DNA from: Clostridiales bacterium
Lineage (GTDB): Bacteria > Bacillota_A > Clostridia > Peptostreptococcales > Anaerovoracaceae
Direction of reading: 5' to 3'
Assembly: GCA_024697655.1 (NCBI GenBank)
Contig: JAILFI010000104.1
Span: forward strand, 1-17,547
DNA: 17,547 bases
Shown here: piece after piece, positions 8,829 to 16,593 of the stretch
Layout: the number at the start of each line of letters is the position of its first letter
Position numbering within the stretch: position 1 is the first letter of the stretch
The notes under the pieces: model-generated
The model's input: only the letters and a program-made list of their open reading frames with translations
Told to the model about the DNA's origin: nothing
The model's database searches: none
Program-made: the position numbers and the translations under genes

Positions 8829-9377
8829 TCAGGCGCGATAGATCTCCTGCCACCTGCCGCGGTGGATCTTCTCCTTTTTAAGTCCTTCCTCCGTATGCGC
8901 CGCCGGATGCTCCACGGGCATCCCCAGCGACAGGACCGCTTCCAGCCGCATGTGCCGCGGGAATCCGAGCAGTCCGCGCAGATACTCCTCGGAGCTCATA
9001 GAGCCGTCTTCACACTCGCGCAGGCGGCCCTGGATCCAGCAGCTGCCGAGTCCGAGCTGATCCGCCATCAGATGCATGTGCGCCATGGCGATACTGCAGT
9101 CTTCTGTCCACACGTCGGTCTTTTCTTCATTGCCGAGGACAACGACCGCCGCATCCGCGCCTTCGAGCATCAGCGCGCTGTGCAGCCGGAAATGCGCCAT
9201 CTTTGCCAGCATCTCTTTATCGCGGACGAGAATGAACTCCCAGCAGTATGTGTTTCTGGATGTCTCCGATGCAAGTCCCGCCTTGAGCACCTTCTCAAGC
9301 GCCTCTTCAGGCACCGGCTCACCGGTATACTTGCGGACGCTTCTCCTTCTGAGGATCATCTCCAGCAGATCAGCCAT
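8829..9377 (-). CDS. Nitroreductase family FMN oxidoreductase
   Basis: This is a small (182 aa) nitroreductase-fold protein that should bind FMN and use NAD(P)H; the natural substrate is unknown. The FMN-phosphate motif RRRSVRKYTGEPV is near the N-terminus (10-22). The segment EDCSIAMAHMHLMADQLGLG and the following CWIQGR are typical of the family. I start at MADLLEMILRRRS (9377), preceded by GGAGG; longer in-frame starts up to 9515 lack family similarity and would extend upstream of the predicted promoter. It is the first gene of a likely operon with smsC and smsB; a redox role near Fe-S assembly is possible but only inferred. Confidence 0.88.
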   Translation of the reverse strand: MADLLEMILRRRSVRKYTGEPVPEEALEKVLKAGLASETSRNTYCWEFILVRDKEMLAKMAHFRLHSALMLEGADAAVVVLGNEEKTDVWTEDCSIAMAHMHLMADQLGLGSCWIQGRLRECEDGSMSSEEYLRGLLGFPRHMRLEAVLSLGMPVEHPAAHTEEGLKKEKIHRGRWQEIYRA

Positions 9378-9444
9378 ATCGTTTTCCTCCCTGTGCCGGC
9401 AGAGAACCGCCGAATGCGCCTTCCCCGCCAGTTTAACCTTCGTC

Positions 9445-9473
9445 ATTCTACCATGAAACGTGGCACTGCGCAA
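9445..9473 (-). promoter_or_regulatory. Promoter of the nitroreductase-smsC-smsB operon
   Basis: On the minus strand, TTGCGC (9473-9468), a 17-bp spacer and TAGAAT (9450-9445) form a plausible sigma-A promoter. The leader to the start at 9377 would be about 60 nt. Confidence 0.6.
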
Positions 9474-9514
9474 AAAACTTCCGTCTTTTCTGCAACACTC
9501 CGGCTCTTTTGGCA

Positions 9515-9540
9515 TACTATAGTAATGAACGTATCGTTCA
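9515..9540. promoter_or_regulatory. Two adjacent perfect palindromes in the divergent region before the sigma gene
   Basis: TACTATAGTA (9515-9524) is a perfect 10-bp palindrome. One base later comes the perfect inverted repeat TGAACG-tat-CGTTCA (9526-9540). They lie 68 bp before the ECF sigma start and about 40 bp beyond the nitroreductase -35. TACTAT or TATAGT could serve as a -10 for the sigma gene but no good sigma-A -35 is in place. This looks like an operator for a dimeric regulator; which one I cannot say. Confidence 0.45.
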
Positions 9541-9607
9541 CAGCAGCGCTGCCCTGCCGGGCCCGGCGGGCGTCACCACAGCAGTACAGAAAGAAAAGGA
9601 ACGATCC

Positions 9608-10132
9608 ATGGAGGAACGGATACTCGTCAAACAGGCACAGATGGGTGACCGCGAGGCATTCTGCAAACTGTACGGTCTGTACAAAGACCGGTACTACCGC
9701 TATGCCTTCTACCGGCTGCAGCATGCCGCCGATGCGGAAGACGCGGTCTCGGAGTGCGTTCTGGCGCTCTGGAAACAGATCCCCGGACTGCGGGAACCGG
9801 ATGCGTTCCCTGTCTGGTCCTACCGGATCCTCTCCGCCTGCTGCGCAAAACAGATCCGGTCTCAGATCAGCCGCCGGCAGGAGACGGATACAGATGATCT
9901 CTCCGTCCGGGGGCTGGAGGAACTCCGCCACGAAGACCATACCGATACCCATCTGATCCTCGAAGAAGCGCTCAGCCGCATCGGCGAAAAAGAACGCGAG
10001 ATCGTGCTTCTCTCCGCCGTCAGCGGGCTGACGAGCGCGCAGATCGCGGACATCACAGGGCTCACACCCGGTGCGGTCCGGTCCTCCCTGTCGCGCAGTT
10101 TCAAAAAACTGCGCACCTTGCTGGAAGGATGA
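9608..10132 (+). CDS. ECF-type RNA polymerase sigma factor
   Basis: This 174-residue protein has the two domains of ECF sigma factors and should direct RNA polymerase to a small regulon. Sigma-2 spans about residues 1-80 (GDREAFCKLYGLYKDRYYRYA, then DAEDAVSECVLALWKQ). Sigma-4 spans about 110-174 and ends in an HTH (SGLTSAQIADITGLTPGAVRSSLSRSFKKLR). I start at MEERILVKQAQMGDREAF (9608), preceded by AAAGGA at 7 nt; in-frame codons back to 9509 lack a ribosome binding site and family similarity. The next gene begins 57 nt later and encodes a membrane protein with a cytoplasmic N-terminus, a likely anti-sigma or sensor partner. Target promoters are unknown. Confidence 0.88.
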   Translation: MEERILVKQAQMGDREAFCKLYGLYKDRYYRYAFYRLQHAADAEDAVSECVLALWKQIPGLREPDAFPVWSYRILSACCAKQIRSQISRRQETDTDDLSVRGLEELRHEDHTDTHLILEEALSRIGEKEREIVLLSAVSGLTSAQIADITGLTPGAVRSSLSRSFKKLRTLLEG

Positions 10133-10189
10133 ACAAAAGGCGGTCTGCCGACGTACAAGACGGTCCGCAGGACCAACAGGAGCAATGCC

Positions 10190-12253
10190 ATGAAAAACGA
10201 TACCAATTTCGATAACAATATAAAAGAACTGTTCGACCGGGACGGTCTTCAAGCGCCGTCGTCTCTCGATGAGGAAGCGGTCTACGCGATGCTGGAAGGC
10301 ATCCCCCAGGAATCTCCCGCGCCGGACACCGCAGCCCCCGGCACGCAGGAACGCACGACGGTCACGCGCCGCCGCAGATGGTTCCGACCCGCCCTTGCGC
10401 TGGCAGCCTGCTTCTGCCTCGTGCTCGGCATCGGCGCCGCACAGATCTTCGGCCCCTCCGGCGCCCCCGCCAATGACACCGCCGGCACTTCCGAGACCGC
10501 TGCAGTCCCGGAGGAAGCGGACACGATCGATCCCGCGGTGCTCTTTGCGGACAGCGGCGCCGATGAATTCGGCCTTCTGGCACTCAAAGATTACAAGGAA
10601 CTCGACCGTCTGATGGCTTCTCTGATCCCCGACGAAGGGTATTATCCGATCGAAGATTATTATTTGGAAGACGCGGAAGAATCCGCCCGCGGGACCGGTG
10701 CAGCCAAAAACGGTGACGTTGCCACAGCGGAAGACACCGGCGGCAGCGCCCCCGCCCACTCCGGCACCTACACGCAGGTGGAAGGGATCGACGAGGCGGA
10801 CATCATCAAGACTGACGGCCGGTATATCTATTTCGTTTCCAGTTTTGACAACCGCATCAATATCGTCGGTGTCAAAGACGGCAAGACCAAAAAGATCTCC
10901 TCCGTCAGCGGCGACCGGTGCGGCACGTTTATCAGCGATCTTTACATCACCGGCGACCGGCTGATCGTACTCGGCGAACTCGATAACAGCGGATTCTCCC
11001 TCCTGGCTCCCTTTGACAGAGCGGCCACCGTCGTGACGGTGTTCGACATCACCGACCGCAATGCGCCGGAGCAGATCCGCCAGTACGAGCAGAGCGGCAC
11101 CTGTCTGACCTCCCGGATGAACGGAAACATGCTGTATCTGGTCACAAACGACTATATGTACACTTATAAGAAAGGACACTGCTGCCCCTGCATCGCCGAA
11201 GACGGCGGCAAATGGTCGCCGCTCGCGATCGAGGATATCCGGTATTTCCCGGAGGCGGCATCCCCTGCCTTCACCGTTGTCGGCGCGATCGACGTATCAA
11301 AGACGGCGGATGATGCGGACAGCGTTTCCACCAAAGCCGTTCTCGGCGGTTCCGGAGAGATCTTCTGCAGCAGCAAAGCGCTCTACATCACGACCACCTT
11401 CTACCCCGGCGACGTCGTCAGCGCCTACGCCTATCAGGACATGAGCTGCAAGACGCGTGTCCTCAAGCTGTCTCTGGATCAGGATGCGCCATCGTATGCC
11501 GGCACCGCCATCGTGAACGGCAGCATCAATGACCAGTTCTCCATGGACGACAGCCGCGGCATCTTCAAGATCGCGACCACATCCCAGAAGAACGGACAGG
11601 ACGTCAACAACCTGTTCCTCTTCGACGAGGACATGCAGCTGACCGGAAGCCTGCGCAATTTTGCCAAAGATGAGCACATCGAAGCCGCCCGCTACATTAA
11701 AGACAAGGCCTATATCATCACATATGAACAGACCGACCCGCTTTTCATCATCGATCTGTCCGACCCGTACGATCCTGAGATCGAGGGACATGTCAAGATC
11801 AGCGGCTTCTCCACCCTGCTCGTGCCGACGCCGGACGAATACCTGCTGGGGCTGGGATTTTCGACCGAAACGAACGAATGGGGAGAAGCGACCGACGGAT
11901 TGAAACTGGCGCTGTTCGATATCCACGACCCGGCCGCCCCGGCTGTCAGCGACAGCAAGTCCTTCGAGGGGATGAACAGCCAGGTCCAGTACGATCACAA
12001 AGCGCTCCTCGTCGGTCCCGATGCCGCCTGGTACGCTGTACCGTATGAGAACTGGAACTATGACGAGCAGACCAATGAGTACAAAGGCAGAAACGGCATC
12101 CTCGTGTTCAGCGCCAAAGACGGCAAACTGCAGATCGAAGAGCAGTTCCGCACAGCGGATTCCGTCCGGCGCGCGCTGTACATCGACGGCTATGTGTACG
12201 GCGTCCTGTACGGGGATACCATCGAGAGCTTTGCGATTCCTGCAGGCCAATAG
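10190..12253 (+). CDS. Membrane-anchored beta-propeller domain protein, probable sigma-factor partner
   Basis: This 687-residue protein has three parts. Residues 1-63 are cytoplasmic and end in the basic RRRRW. One membrane segment spans about 66-87 (ALALAACFCLVLGIG). The exterior part is a low-complexity linker (88-190) followed by a large beta-propeller starting at TQVEGIDEADIIKTDGRYIY (195-214), the signature of the secreted beta-propeller family Pfam calls Beta_propel. It belongs to the same transcript as the ECF sigma gene, with AGGAG 7 nt before the ATG. This topology fits an anti-sigma factor: a short inner segment that could bind sigma, and an outer sensor. However, I see no zinc anti-sigma HxxxCxxC motif in the N-terminus, so the anti-sigma role is inference. 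I see no terminator after the gene. Confidence 0.85.
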   Translation: MKNDTNFDNNIKELFDRDGLQAPSSLDEEAVYAMLEGIPQESPAPDTAAPGTQERTTVTRRRRWFRPALALAACFCLVLGIGAAQIFGPSGAPANDTAGTSETAAVPEEADTIDPAVLFADSGADEFGLLALKDYKELDRLMASLIPDEGYYPIEDYYLEDAEESARGTGAAKNGDVATAEDTGGSAPAHSGTYTQVEGIDEADIIKTDGRYIYFVSSFDNRINIVGVKDGKTKKISSVSGDRCGTFISDLYITGDRLIVLGELDNSGFSLLAPFDRAATVVTVFDITDRNAPEQIRQYEQSGTCLTSRMNGNMLYLVTNDYMYTYKKGHCCPCIAEDGGKWSPLAIEDIRYFPEAASPAFTVVGAIDVSKTADDADSVSTKAVLGGSGEIFCSSKALYITTTFYPGDVVSAYAYQDMSCKTRVLKLSLDQDAPSYAGTAIVNGSINDQFSMDDSRGIFKIATTSQKNGQDVNNLFLFDEDMQLTGSLRNFAKDEHIEAARYIKDKAYIITYEQTDPLFIIDLSDPYDPEIEGHVKISGFSTLLVPTPDEYLLGLGFSTETNEWGEATDGLKLALFDIHDPAAPAVSDSKSFEGMNSQVQYDHKALLVGPDAAWYAVPYENWNYDEQTNEYKGRNGILVFSAKDGKLQIEEQFRTADSVRRALYIDGYVYGVLYGDTIESFAIPAGQ

Positions 12254-12265
12254 CCTTTCACATGA

Positions 12266-12294
12266 TTGACAGGTGTTGTCCGGACCGATAAAAT
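12266..12294 (+). promoter_or_regulatory. Strong sigma-A promoter of the lipoprotein gene
   Basis: A perfect TTGACA (12266-12271), a 17-bp spacer and TAAAAT (12289-12294, one mismatch) are present. This is the best -35 in the window and begins 12 bp after the upstream gene ends. It predicts high constitutive expression of the lipoprotein, with a leader of about 60 nt. Confidence 0.85.
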
Positions 12295-12361
12295 GGTTAA
12301 GGAATGAATGATGATCCGTGTCAGCGGTCATCAATAGTCAAGTATAGAAAGGAACGCACTC

Positions 12362-12721
12362 ATGAAGAAAACTGTATCCAAGATCCTCGTTGTTCTGCTT
12401 CTGATGACGGCTGTTCTGGGGCTCGTCGCCTGCGGCGGCAGCGAAAGCCAGTTCGTCGGCACCTGGAATGCAACTGAAATCGAGGCATACGGTGTAACGA
12501 TGGCACCGGAAGATGCCGGCCTGACCTTCTCCATCACCTTCGAAAAAGATGGCAAAGTCACGGCGCTCACCAATGGTGAAGCGGACGGCGAAGGCACCTG
12601 GGAAGAGGACGGCGACACCGTTACGATCACCAGCAACGGCGAGACCATGTCCGGCACTCTCGAAGACGGTGTCCTGACACTCGACATTTCCGGCATCGTT
12701 TTCAAACTGGAAAAAGAATAA
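12362..12721 (+). CDS. Small lipocalin-like lipoprotein of unknown function
   Basis: This 119-residue protein has a lipoprotein signal peptide: basic MKKTVSK, a hydrophobic core, and lipobox LVAC with the lipidated Cys24, followed by GGSES. The mature part of about 96 residues is acidic and rich in alternating beta-strand segments. FVGTWNATEIE near its start and the later GTWEEDGDTVTITSNG recall small calycin or lipocalin-like domains found in many clostridial lipoproteins. It should sit on the outer face of the membrane. AAAGGA lies 8 nt before the ATG. It has its own promoter and terminator, so it forms a single-gene transcript. I do not recognise a specific function. Confidence 0.85.
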   Translation: MKKTVSKILVVLLLMTAVLGLVACGGSESQFVGTWNATEIEAYGVTMAPEDAGLTFSITFEKDGKVTALTNGEADGEGTWEEDGDTVTITSNGETMSGTLEDGVLTLDISGIVFKLEKE

Positions 12722-12754
12722 GAACGATCGTTTACTGTTCTGATTCGGAAAAAC

Positions 12755-12782
12755 AAGACCTCCGCGGTGCGGAGGTCTTTTT
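12755..12782 (+). terminator. Strong intrinsic terminator after the lipoprotein gene
   Basis: AAGACCTCCGC (12755-12765) and GCGGAGGTCTT (12769-12779) form a perfect 11-bp stem with a 3-nt loop, followed by T to 12782. A-rich sequence before the stem gives some bidirectional potential. It isolates the lipoprotein from the TetR operon. Confidence 0.93.
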
Positions 12783-12817
12783 CTGTCCGGAAATTGAACC
12801 TGATTCCAATATTTTTG

Positions 12818-12846
12818 TTGCTATTCTTTCTAAAAAGTGTGATAAT
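12818..12846 (+). promoter_or_regulatory. Promoter of the tetR-aminotransferase-kinase-aldolase operon
   Basis: TTGCTA (12818-12823), a 17-bp spacer and GATAAT (12841-12846) are present; the -10 is extended by TG (TGTGATAAT). This is the only good promoter upstream of the four genes. Confidence 0.65.
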
Positions 12847-12853
12847 TGTATCA
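12840..12853 (+). promoter_or_regulatory. Candidate TetR autoregulatory operator
   Basis: TGATA (12840-12844) and TATCA (12849-12853) are inverted repeats around ATTG. They overlap the -10 and lie 26 bp before the tetR start. Position and symmetry suit an autoregulatory operator, but the arms are short (5 bp), so this is tentative. Confidence 0.4.
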
Positions 12854-12879
12854 GAGTACAAAAACAAACAGGAGGCACC

Positions 12880-13428
12880 ATGACAGAGTCCTATACCGGC
12901 AAACGGGCAAGAAGCCGGCAGATCATCATGCACGCAGCCAAAGGGCTGTTCGAAGAGAAAGGGATCAGGAACGTCACGTTCAGTGACATCGCCGCCCGCG
13001 CGGGAATGTCCCGCACGACTGTCTTCAATTACTTTTCGACCGTCAACGACCTTTTGATCGCCCTGGTCGATCAGGAGATGGACGATCTGCTGCGGTACTG
13101 CGAAGAGAGCGGTCTTTGCGGCGAGCCGCTGATCAAGGCTCTCTTCCTGCGCCTGATCGAAGATACAGCGAATTATCCCCTGCTCACGATCCGGCTCATC
13201 TTCAACAGCATCCTCAACCGGCAGGCGGACAATTCCATCGCACGCTTTGAGGAACGGATCCGCGATAATCTGGGATCGATGAGCCCCGAAGAAAAAGAAC
13301 AGCAGGTCGTGATCCGGACAGGTCTGTATTACGGACTCGTCAACCACTACCTGACATGGCGCATCCCGTTTGACGCAGATGAAATGAAAGAGCGGTTCCT
13401 CGTCCTGTACGGGAAAACCGCCGGTTAA
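12880..13428 (+). CDS. TetR/AcrR family transcriptional regulator
   Basis: This 182-residue protein has an N-terminal TetR DNA-binding domain: RSRQIIMHAAKGLFEEKGIRNVTF leads into the HTH DIAARAGMSRTTVFNYF (36-52). The C-terminal part (about 60-182) is helical and should bind a ligand and dimerise; it is too divergent to predict the ligand. AGGAGG lies 4 nt before the ATG. It is the first gene of an operon with the aminotransferase (30 nt gap), kinase and aldolase, so it probably represses itself and those enzymes until their substrate or an intermediate binds. Confidence 0.9.
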   Translation: MTESYTGKRARSRQIIMHAAKGLFEEKGIRNVTFSDIAARAGMSRTTVFNYFSTVNDLLIALVDQEMDDLLRYCEESGLCGEPLIKALFLRLIEDTANYPLLTIRLIFNSILNRQADNSIARFEERIRDNLGSMSPEEKEQQVVIRTGLYYGLVNHYLTWRIPFDADEMKERFLVLYGKTAG

Positions 13429-13458
13429 CCGGCCACAGCACACCAAGGAGGTAATCGA

Positions 13459-14964
13459 ATGGTAAACAACGGTGACAAATACGGTATCACACGCTGGGAA
13501 GATCCCGCAGATGTAAACGGCAGACTGAAGACGCTGACCGACCAGCCGATCTGGGAGGTCAACGACGACTACTACGAGAATGAAGTTCTGCGGTACTACG
13601 ACGAAAAGTGCACAGCCTCCAAAGAGGTCTTCGAAAAGGCGAAGGACGTCATTCCCGGCGGTGTCCAGCACAACCTGGCGTTCAACAAGCCCTTCCCTGT
13701 CTGCTTCACAAAGGCGGAAGGCGCCTATCTGTACGATAAAGACGGCAACAAGTATATTGATTTTCTGCAGGCAGGCGGTCCGACGATCCTGGGCAGCAAC
13801 TACGCGCCGGTCAAAGAAGCCGTTGAAGAGCTCATCAATACATGCGGACCGGTCACAGGCCTGCTCCACGAGGCGGAATACCTCATCGCGAATGAGATCC
13901 GCGCCTGCATGCCGGGCGTCGAAATGTTCCGTATGCTGGGCAGCGGCACCGAGTCCGATATGGCCGCGCTGCGGATCGCACGCCTGGCCACCGGCAAAAA
14001 GCACATCATCAAACTGGGCGGCGGCTACCACGGCTGGAGCGACCAGCTCGTCTACGGCACTAAGATCCCGGGCAGCCGCAACTTCCTCGAGTCACACGGC
14101 ATCCCCCGCAAGGTCCAGGCCTACACCCATGAAGTGCGGCCGAATGATCTGGACATGATGGAAAAGATGCTCAAACTCAACCAGCTGCGCGGCGGCACAG
14201 CAGCCGTGCTCATCGAGCCGTTTGGTCCGGAAAGCGGCACCCGCCCTGTTTCCGCGGACTACTGCAAAGGCATCCGCGAACTGTGCGACAAATACGGCGC
14301 ACTGATGGTCATGGATGAAGTCGTCACGGGATTCCGCTGCGGCCTCGGCGGTGCGCAGGGATACTTCGGCGTCACACCCGATCTGACCATCTTCGGCAAG
14401 ATCGTCGCGGGCGGCTATCCCGCGGCCGGCGGCGTCGGCGGCAAGAAGGAATACGTCGGGTTGATGGCAGCTGGTGTCGGCGGCAGCAGCAAGAAAGCCT
14501 ATGTCGGGGGCACGCTCTCCGCGAACCCGATGTCCGCACTGGCCGGCTACACCGCCATCAAGGAGATCGAACGCACCAACGCCTGCGAGATCGCGGGGCG
14601 CGCGGGCGACCGGCTTACGGATGGACTGAAGATGCTCCTCGACAAATACGGACTCCCCTTTGTCGCCTACAATCAGGGCAGCATTGTCCATCTGGAATGC
14701 ACCGGCGCGATGAGCTTTGACTTCTCCTCCTTCAACCCGCTCAAGTCCATCAAGGGCCTGCTCGAGAACAAGGATATGATGTATGAGCGCAAAGCTTCCA
14801 TGGAGCGCATGGGCGCCGCTTACATGGCGAACGGCGTCGTTACGCTGGCCGGCAGCCGCCTGTACACCTCCATGGCGGACACCGATGAAGTCATCGATGA
14901 CGCGCTCGGAAGATTTGAGGAAGTCTTCAAACACGTTGTAAAGACAAATAAATGCGCGGATTAA
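13459..14964 (+). CDS. Class III PLP-dependent aminotransferase (GSA-aminomutase-like)
   Basis: This 501-residue enzyme belongs to the class III (omega) aminotransferase family and most resembles glutamate-1-semialdehyde aminomutase and related enzymes. The PLP site is complete: GSGTESDMAALRIAR (161-175) for phosphate binding, GYHGW (189-193) stacking on the ring, Asp286 in VMDEVVTGFR, and Lys314 in TIFGKIVAGG as Schiff-base lysine. GGTLSANPMS (350-359) follows. It is about 70 residues longer than a true HemL, mainly through an N-terminal extension (1-50). No heme genes are nearby; the neighbours are a sugar kinase and an aldolase. It therefore probably transaminates an amino-sugar or amino-polyol rather than making aminolevulinate. 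The Shine-Dalgarno AAGGAGGT is near perfect. Confidence 0.88.
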   Translation: MVNNGDKYGITRWEDPADVNGRLKTLTDQPIWEVNDDYYENEVLRYYDEKCTASKEVFEKAKDVIPGGVQHNLAFNKPFPVCFTKAEGAYLYDKDGNKYIDFLQAGGPTILGSNYAPVKEAVEELINTCGPVTGLLHEAEYLIANEIRACMPGVEMFRMLGSGTESDMAALRIARLATGKKHIIKLGGGYHGWSDQLVYGTKIPGSRNFLESHGIPRKVQAYTHEVRPNDLDMMEKMLKLNQLRGGTAAVLIEPFGPESGTRPVSADYCKGIRELCDKYGALMVMDEVVTGFRCGLGGAQGYFGVTPDLTIFGKIVAGGYPAAGGVGGKKEYVGLMAAGVGGSSKKAYVGGTLSANPMSALAGYTAIKEIERTNACEIAGRAGDRLTDGLKMLLDKYGLPFVAYNQGSIVHLECTGAMSFDFSSFNPLKSIKGLLENKDMMYERKASMERMGAAYMANGVVTLAGSRLYTSMADTDEVIDDALGRFEEVFKHVVKTNKCAD

Positions 14965-15012
14965 AGAGACCGCGGACGGAGCGATCCTCCGAACAAGAAA
15001 GGAGCAAGTCAG

Positions 15013-16593
15013 ATGGCAAAGTACATAATGGCGCATGATCTGGGCACCAGTTCCGACAAAGCCGCCCTTGTGGATTTCGAGGGCAATGTCGTCGCCTCGG
15101 AAACATGCCCCTACCCCACTTATTATCCAAAACCCGCCTGGGTCGAACAGGATCCGGAGGACTACTGGACCGCGGTCTGTGTGACCTGTAAGAAAGTACT
15201 CGAAAAGACCGGCGTAGACAAAGACGATGTCAAGGCGATGGTCTTCTCCACGCAGGGACTTGGCGTGATCCCGGTCGATGCGGACGGCAAGGCGCTTTAC
15301 AACAACATCACCTGGCTGGACGGCCGGGCGCAGGCGCAGGCAGACCACGCGATGAACCGCTTTGGCGGCAAGAAAGTCTTCACCTTGGTCTCCGGCACTC
15401 CCATCATGGGCAAGGACAGCCTGCCTAAGATCCTGTGGCTGAAAGAAGAACGCCCCGACATCTACGCAAAAACCGCAAAGATCCTCGATGTCAACGGGTA
15501 TCTGACCATGCGGTGCACCGGGGAGATGGTCGCCGAACTGTCCGGCGCCTCCACCTACGGACTCGATCTGAAGAAGAAAGACTGGTTCTCCGTCTACCCG
15601 CGCATGGGGATCGATGTCGACCGGCTCCCGCGTCTGATCAGCGCGACGGACTGCGTCGGCGGACTGCTTCCCGAAGCTGCGGAAGCGACCGGTCTGGCAG
15701 AAGGGATGCCCGTTTTCGGCGGCGGCTACGATGTCTCCGCAGCGGCAGTCGGCGCCGGCATGACCGGTGAGGGCGACATGCACGTCTACCTCGGCACTTC
15801 CGGTTGGGTCTGCGCGAGCAGCGCGGTGCATGACAAGTTCAAGCGCGGCGCGGCGGCAACAGCCGGCGCGGATCCCAAAATGAACCTGATCTGCGGTGAG
15901 ATGGAATCCGCAGGTGTCAATATCCAGTGGATCAAAGAGCAGTTCTTCCGGCACGAAGCCGAGATCTACGGTGACGGCATCTACGACTATATGGACAGCA
16001 TCATCGACGACGTCCCGCCGGGGAGCGACCATCTGATCTTCACCCCCTGGGTCGAAGGCGAACGCTGCCCGGTCAGCACGACCACCACACGCGGCACGAT
16101 CTTCAATCTCACCTCCGTCCACACCAGAGAGCACATGATGCGTGCGGTCTACGAAGGCATCGCCTACAACCTGCGCTGGATCTTTGAGAACATGAAGCAG
16201 GACTACGGCTTTGACGGCGACCACTTCCGCATCATCGGCGGCGGCGCGCTTGATAAGGGCTGGATGCAGATCATCGCGGATGTCACGGGGCTGTCGTTCT
16301 CCGTCGCCCACGATCCGCGCAACGCCGGCGCGGTCGGCGCGGCGATCATGGCCATGGTCGGTCTTGGCTACCTCAAGGACTTCAAGGAAGCAAAGGCCTT
16401 CGTCCGTACCGATGCCAGCTACACCCCCAACCCCGCCAACAAGAAGATCTACGACAAACTGTTCGAAGACTACAAACGCATCTATTTCTCACTGGAGAAA
16501 GCTTATAAACTTGCCAACAGCAGCCGCTTCACCGACCACGACGCACCGGCCGGAGCGGACGAAGAAAAGAATGAGGAGGAAACCGATGACTGA
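15013..16593 (+). CDS. FGGY-family carbohydrate kinase (xylulokinase-like)
   Basis: This 526-residue kinase transfers phosphate from ATP to a sugar or polyol. AHDLGTSSDKAALVD (7-21) is the first phosphate-binding strand pair. GGYDVSAAAVGAGM (237-250) has the catalytic base Asp240. LGTSGWV and GGGALDKGWMQIIADVTG form the ATP-binding domain. The fold and length resemble XylB, but FGGY substrates cannot be told reliably from sequence. The C-terminus ends in an unusual acidic tail (GADEEKNEEETDD). The start has AAAGGAG 8 nt upstream. The stop overlaps the aldolase start by 8 bases (ATGACTGA), so those two are probably translationally coupled and needed in balanced amounts. Confidence 0.9.
   Translation: MAKYIMAHDLGTSSDKAALVDFEGNVVASETCPYPTYYPKPAWVEQDPEDYWTAVCVTCKKVLEKTGVDKDDVKAMVFSTQGLGVIPVDADGKALYNNITWLDGRAQAQADHAMNRFGGKKVFTLVSGTPIMGKDSLPKILWLKEERPDIYAKTAKILDVNGYLTMRCTGEMVAELSGASTYGLDLKKKDWFSVYPRMGIDVDRLPRLISATDCVGGLLPEAAEATGLAEGMPVFGGGYDVSAAAVGAGMTGEGDMHVYLGTSGWVCASSAVHDKFKRGAAATAGADPKMNLICGEMESAGVNIQWIKEQFFRHEAEIYGDGIYDYMDSIIDDVPPGSDHLIFTPWVEGERCPVSTTTTRGTIFNLTSVHTREHMMRAVYEGIAYNLRWIFENMKQDYGFDGDHFRIIGGGALDKGWMQIIADVTGLSFSVAHDPRNAGAVGAAIMAMVGLGYLKDFKEAKAFVRTDASYTPNPANKKIYDKLFEDYKRIYFSLEKAYKLANSSRFTDHDAPAGADEEKNEEETDD

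Noticed and set aside
8773..8853. Longer start for the SufC-like gene
   Set aside because: It would overlap the nitroreductase stop and add residues absent from SufC; the start at 8772 has GAGGGA just upstream.
10163..10175. GGTCC-gca-GGACC hairpin between the sigma and beta-propeller genes as a terminator
   Set aside because: The stem is 5 bp with no T-run and sits just before a good ribosome binding site; the two genes look co-transcribed.
9443..11179. A 578-codon minus-strand open frame opposite the sigma and beta-propeller genes
   Set aside because: The translation is compositionally biased, no ribosome binding site is evident, and the plus-strand genes have clear domains and start sites.
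12722..12733. AACGATCGTT palindrome after the lipoprotein gene as an operator related to the 9526-9540 repeat
   Set aside because: It lies downstream of the stop and before a terminator, and shares only the CGTT half with the other repeat; 10-bp palindromes of this kind can occur by chance.
14092..16311. A 739-codon open frame on the minus strand opposite the aminotransferase and kinase
   Set aside because: Same reasoning: antisense to two well-supported genes, spans their junction, and shows no recognisable domain.
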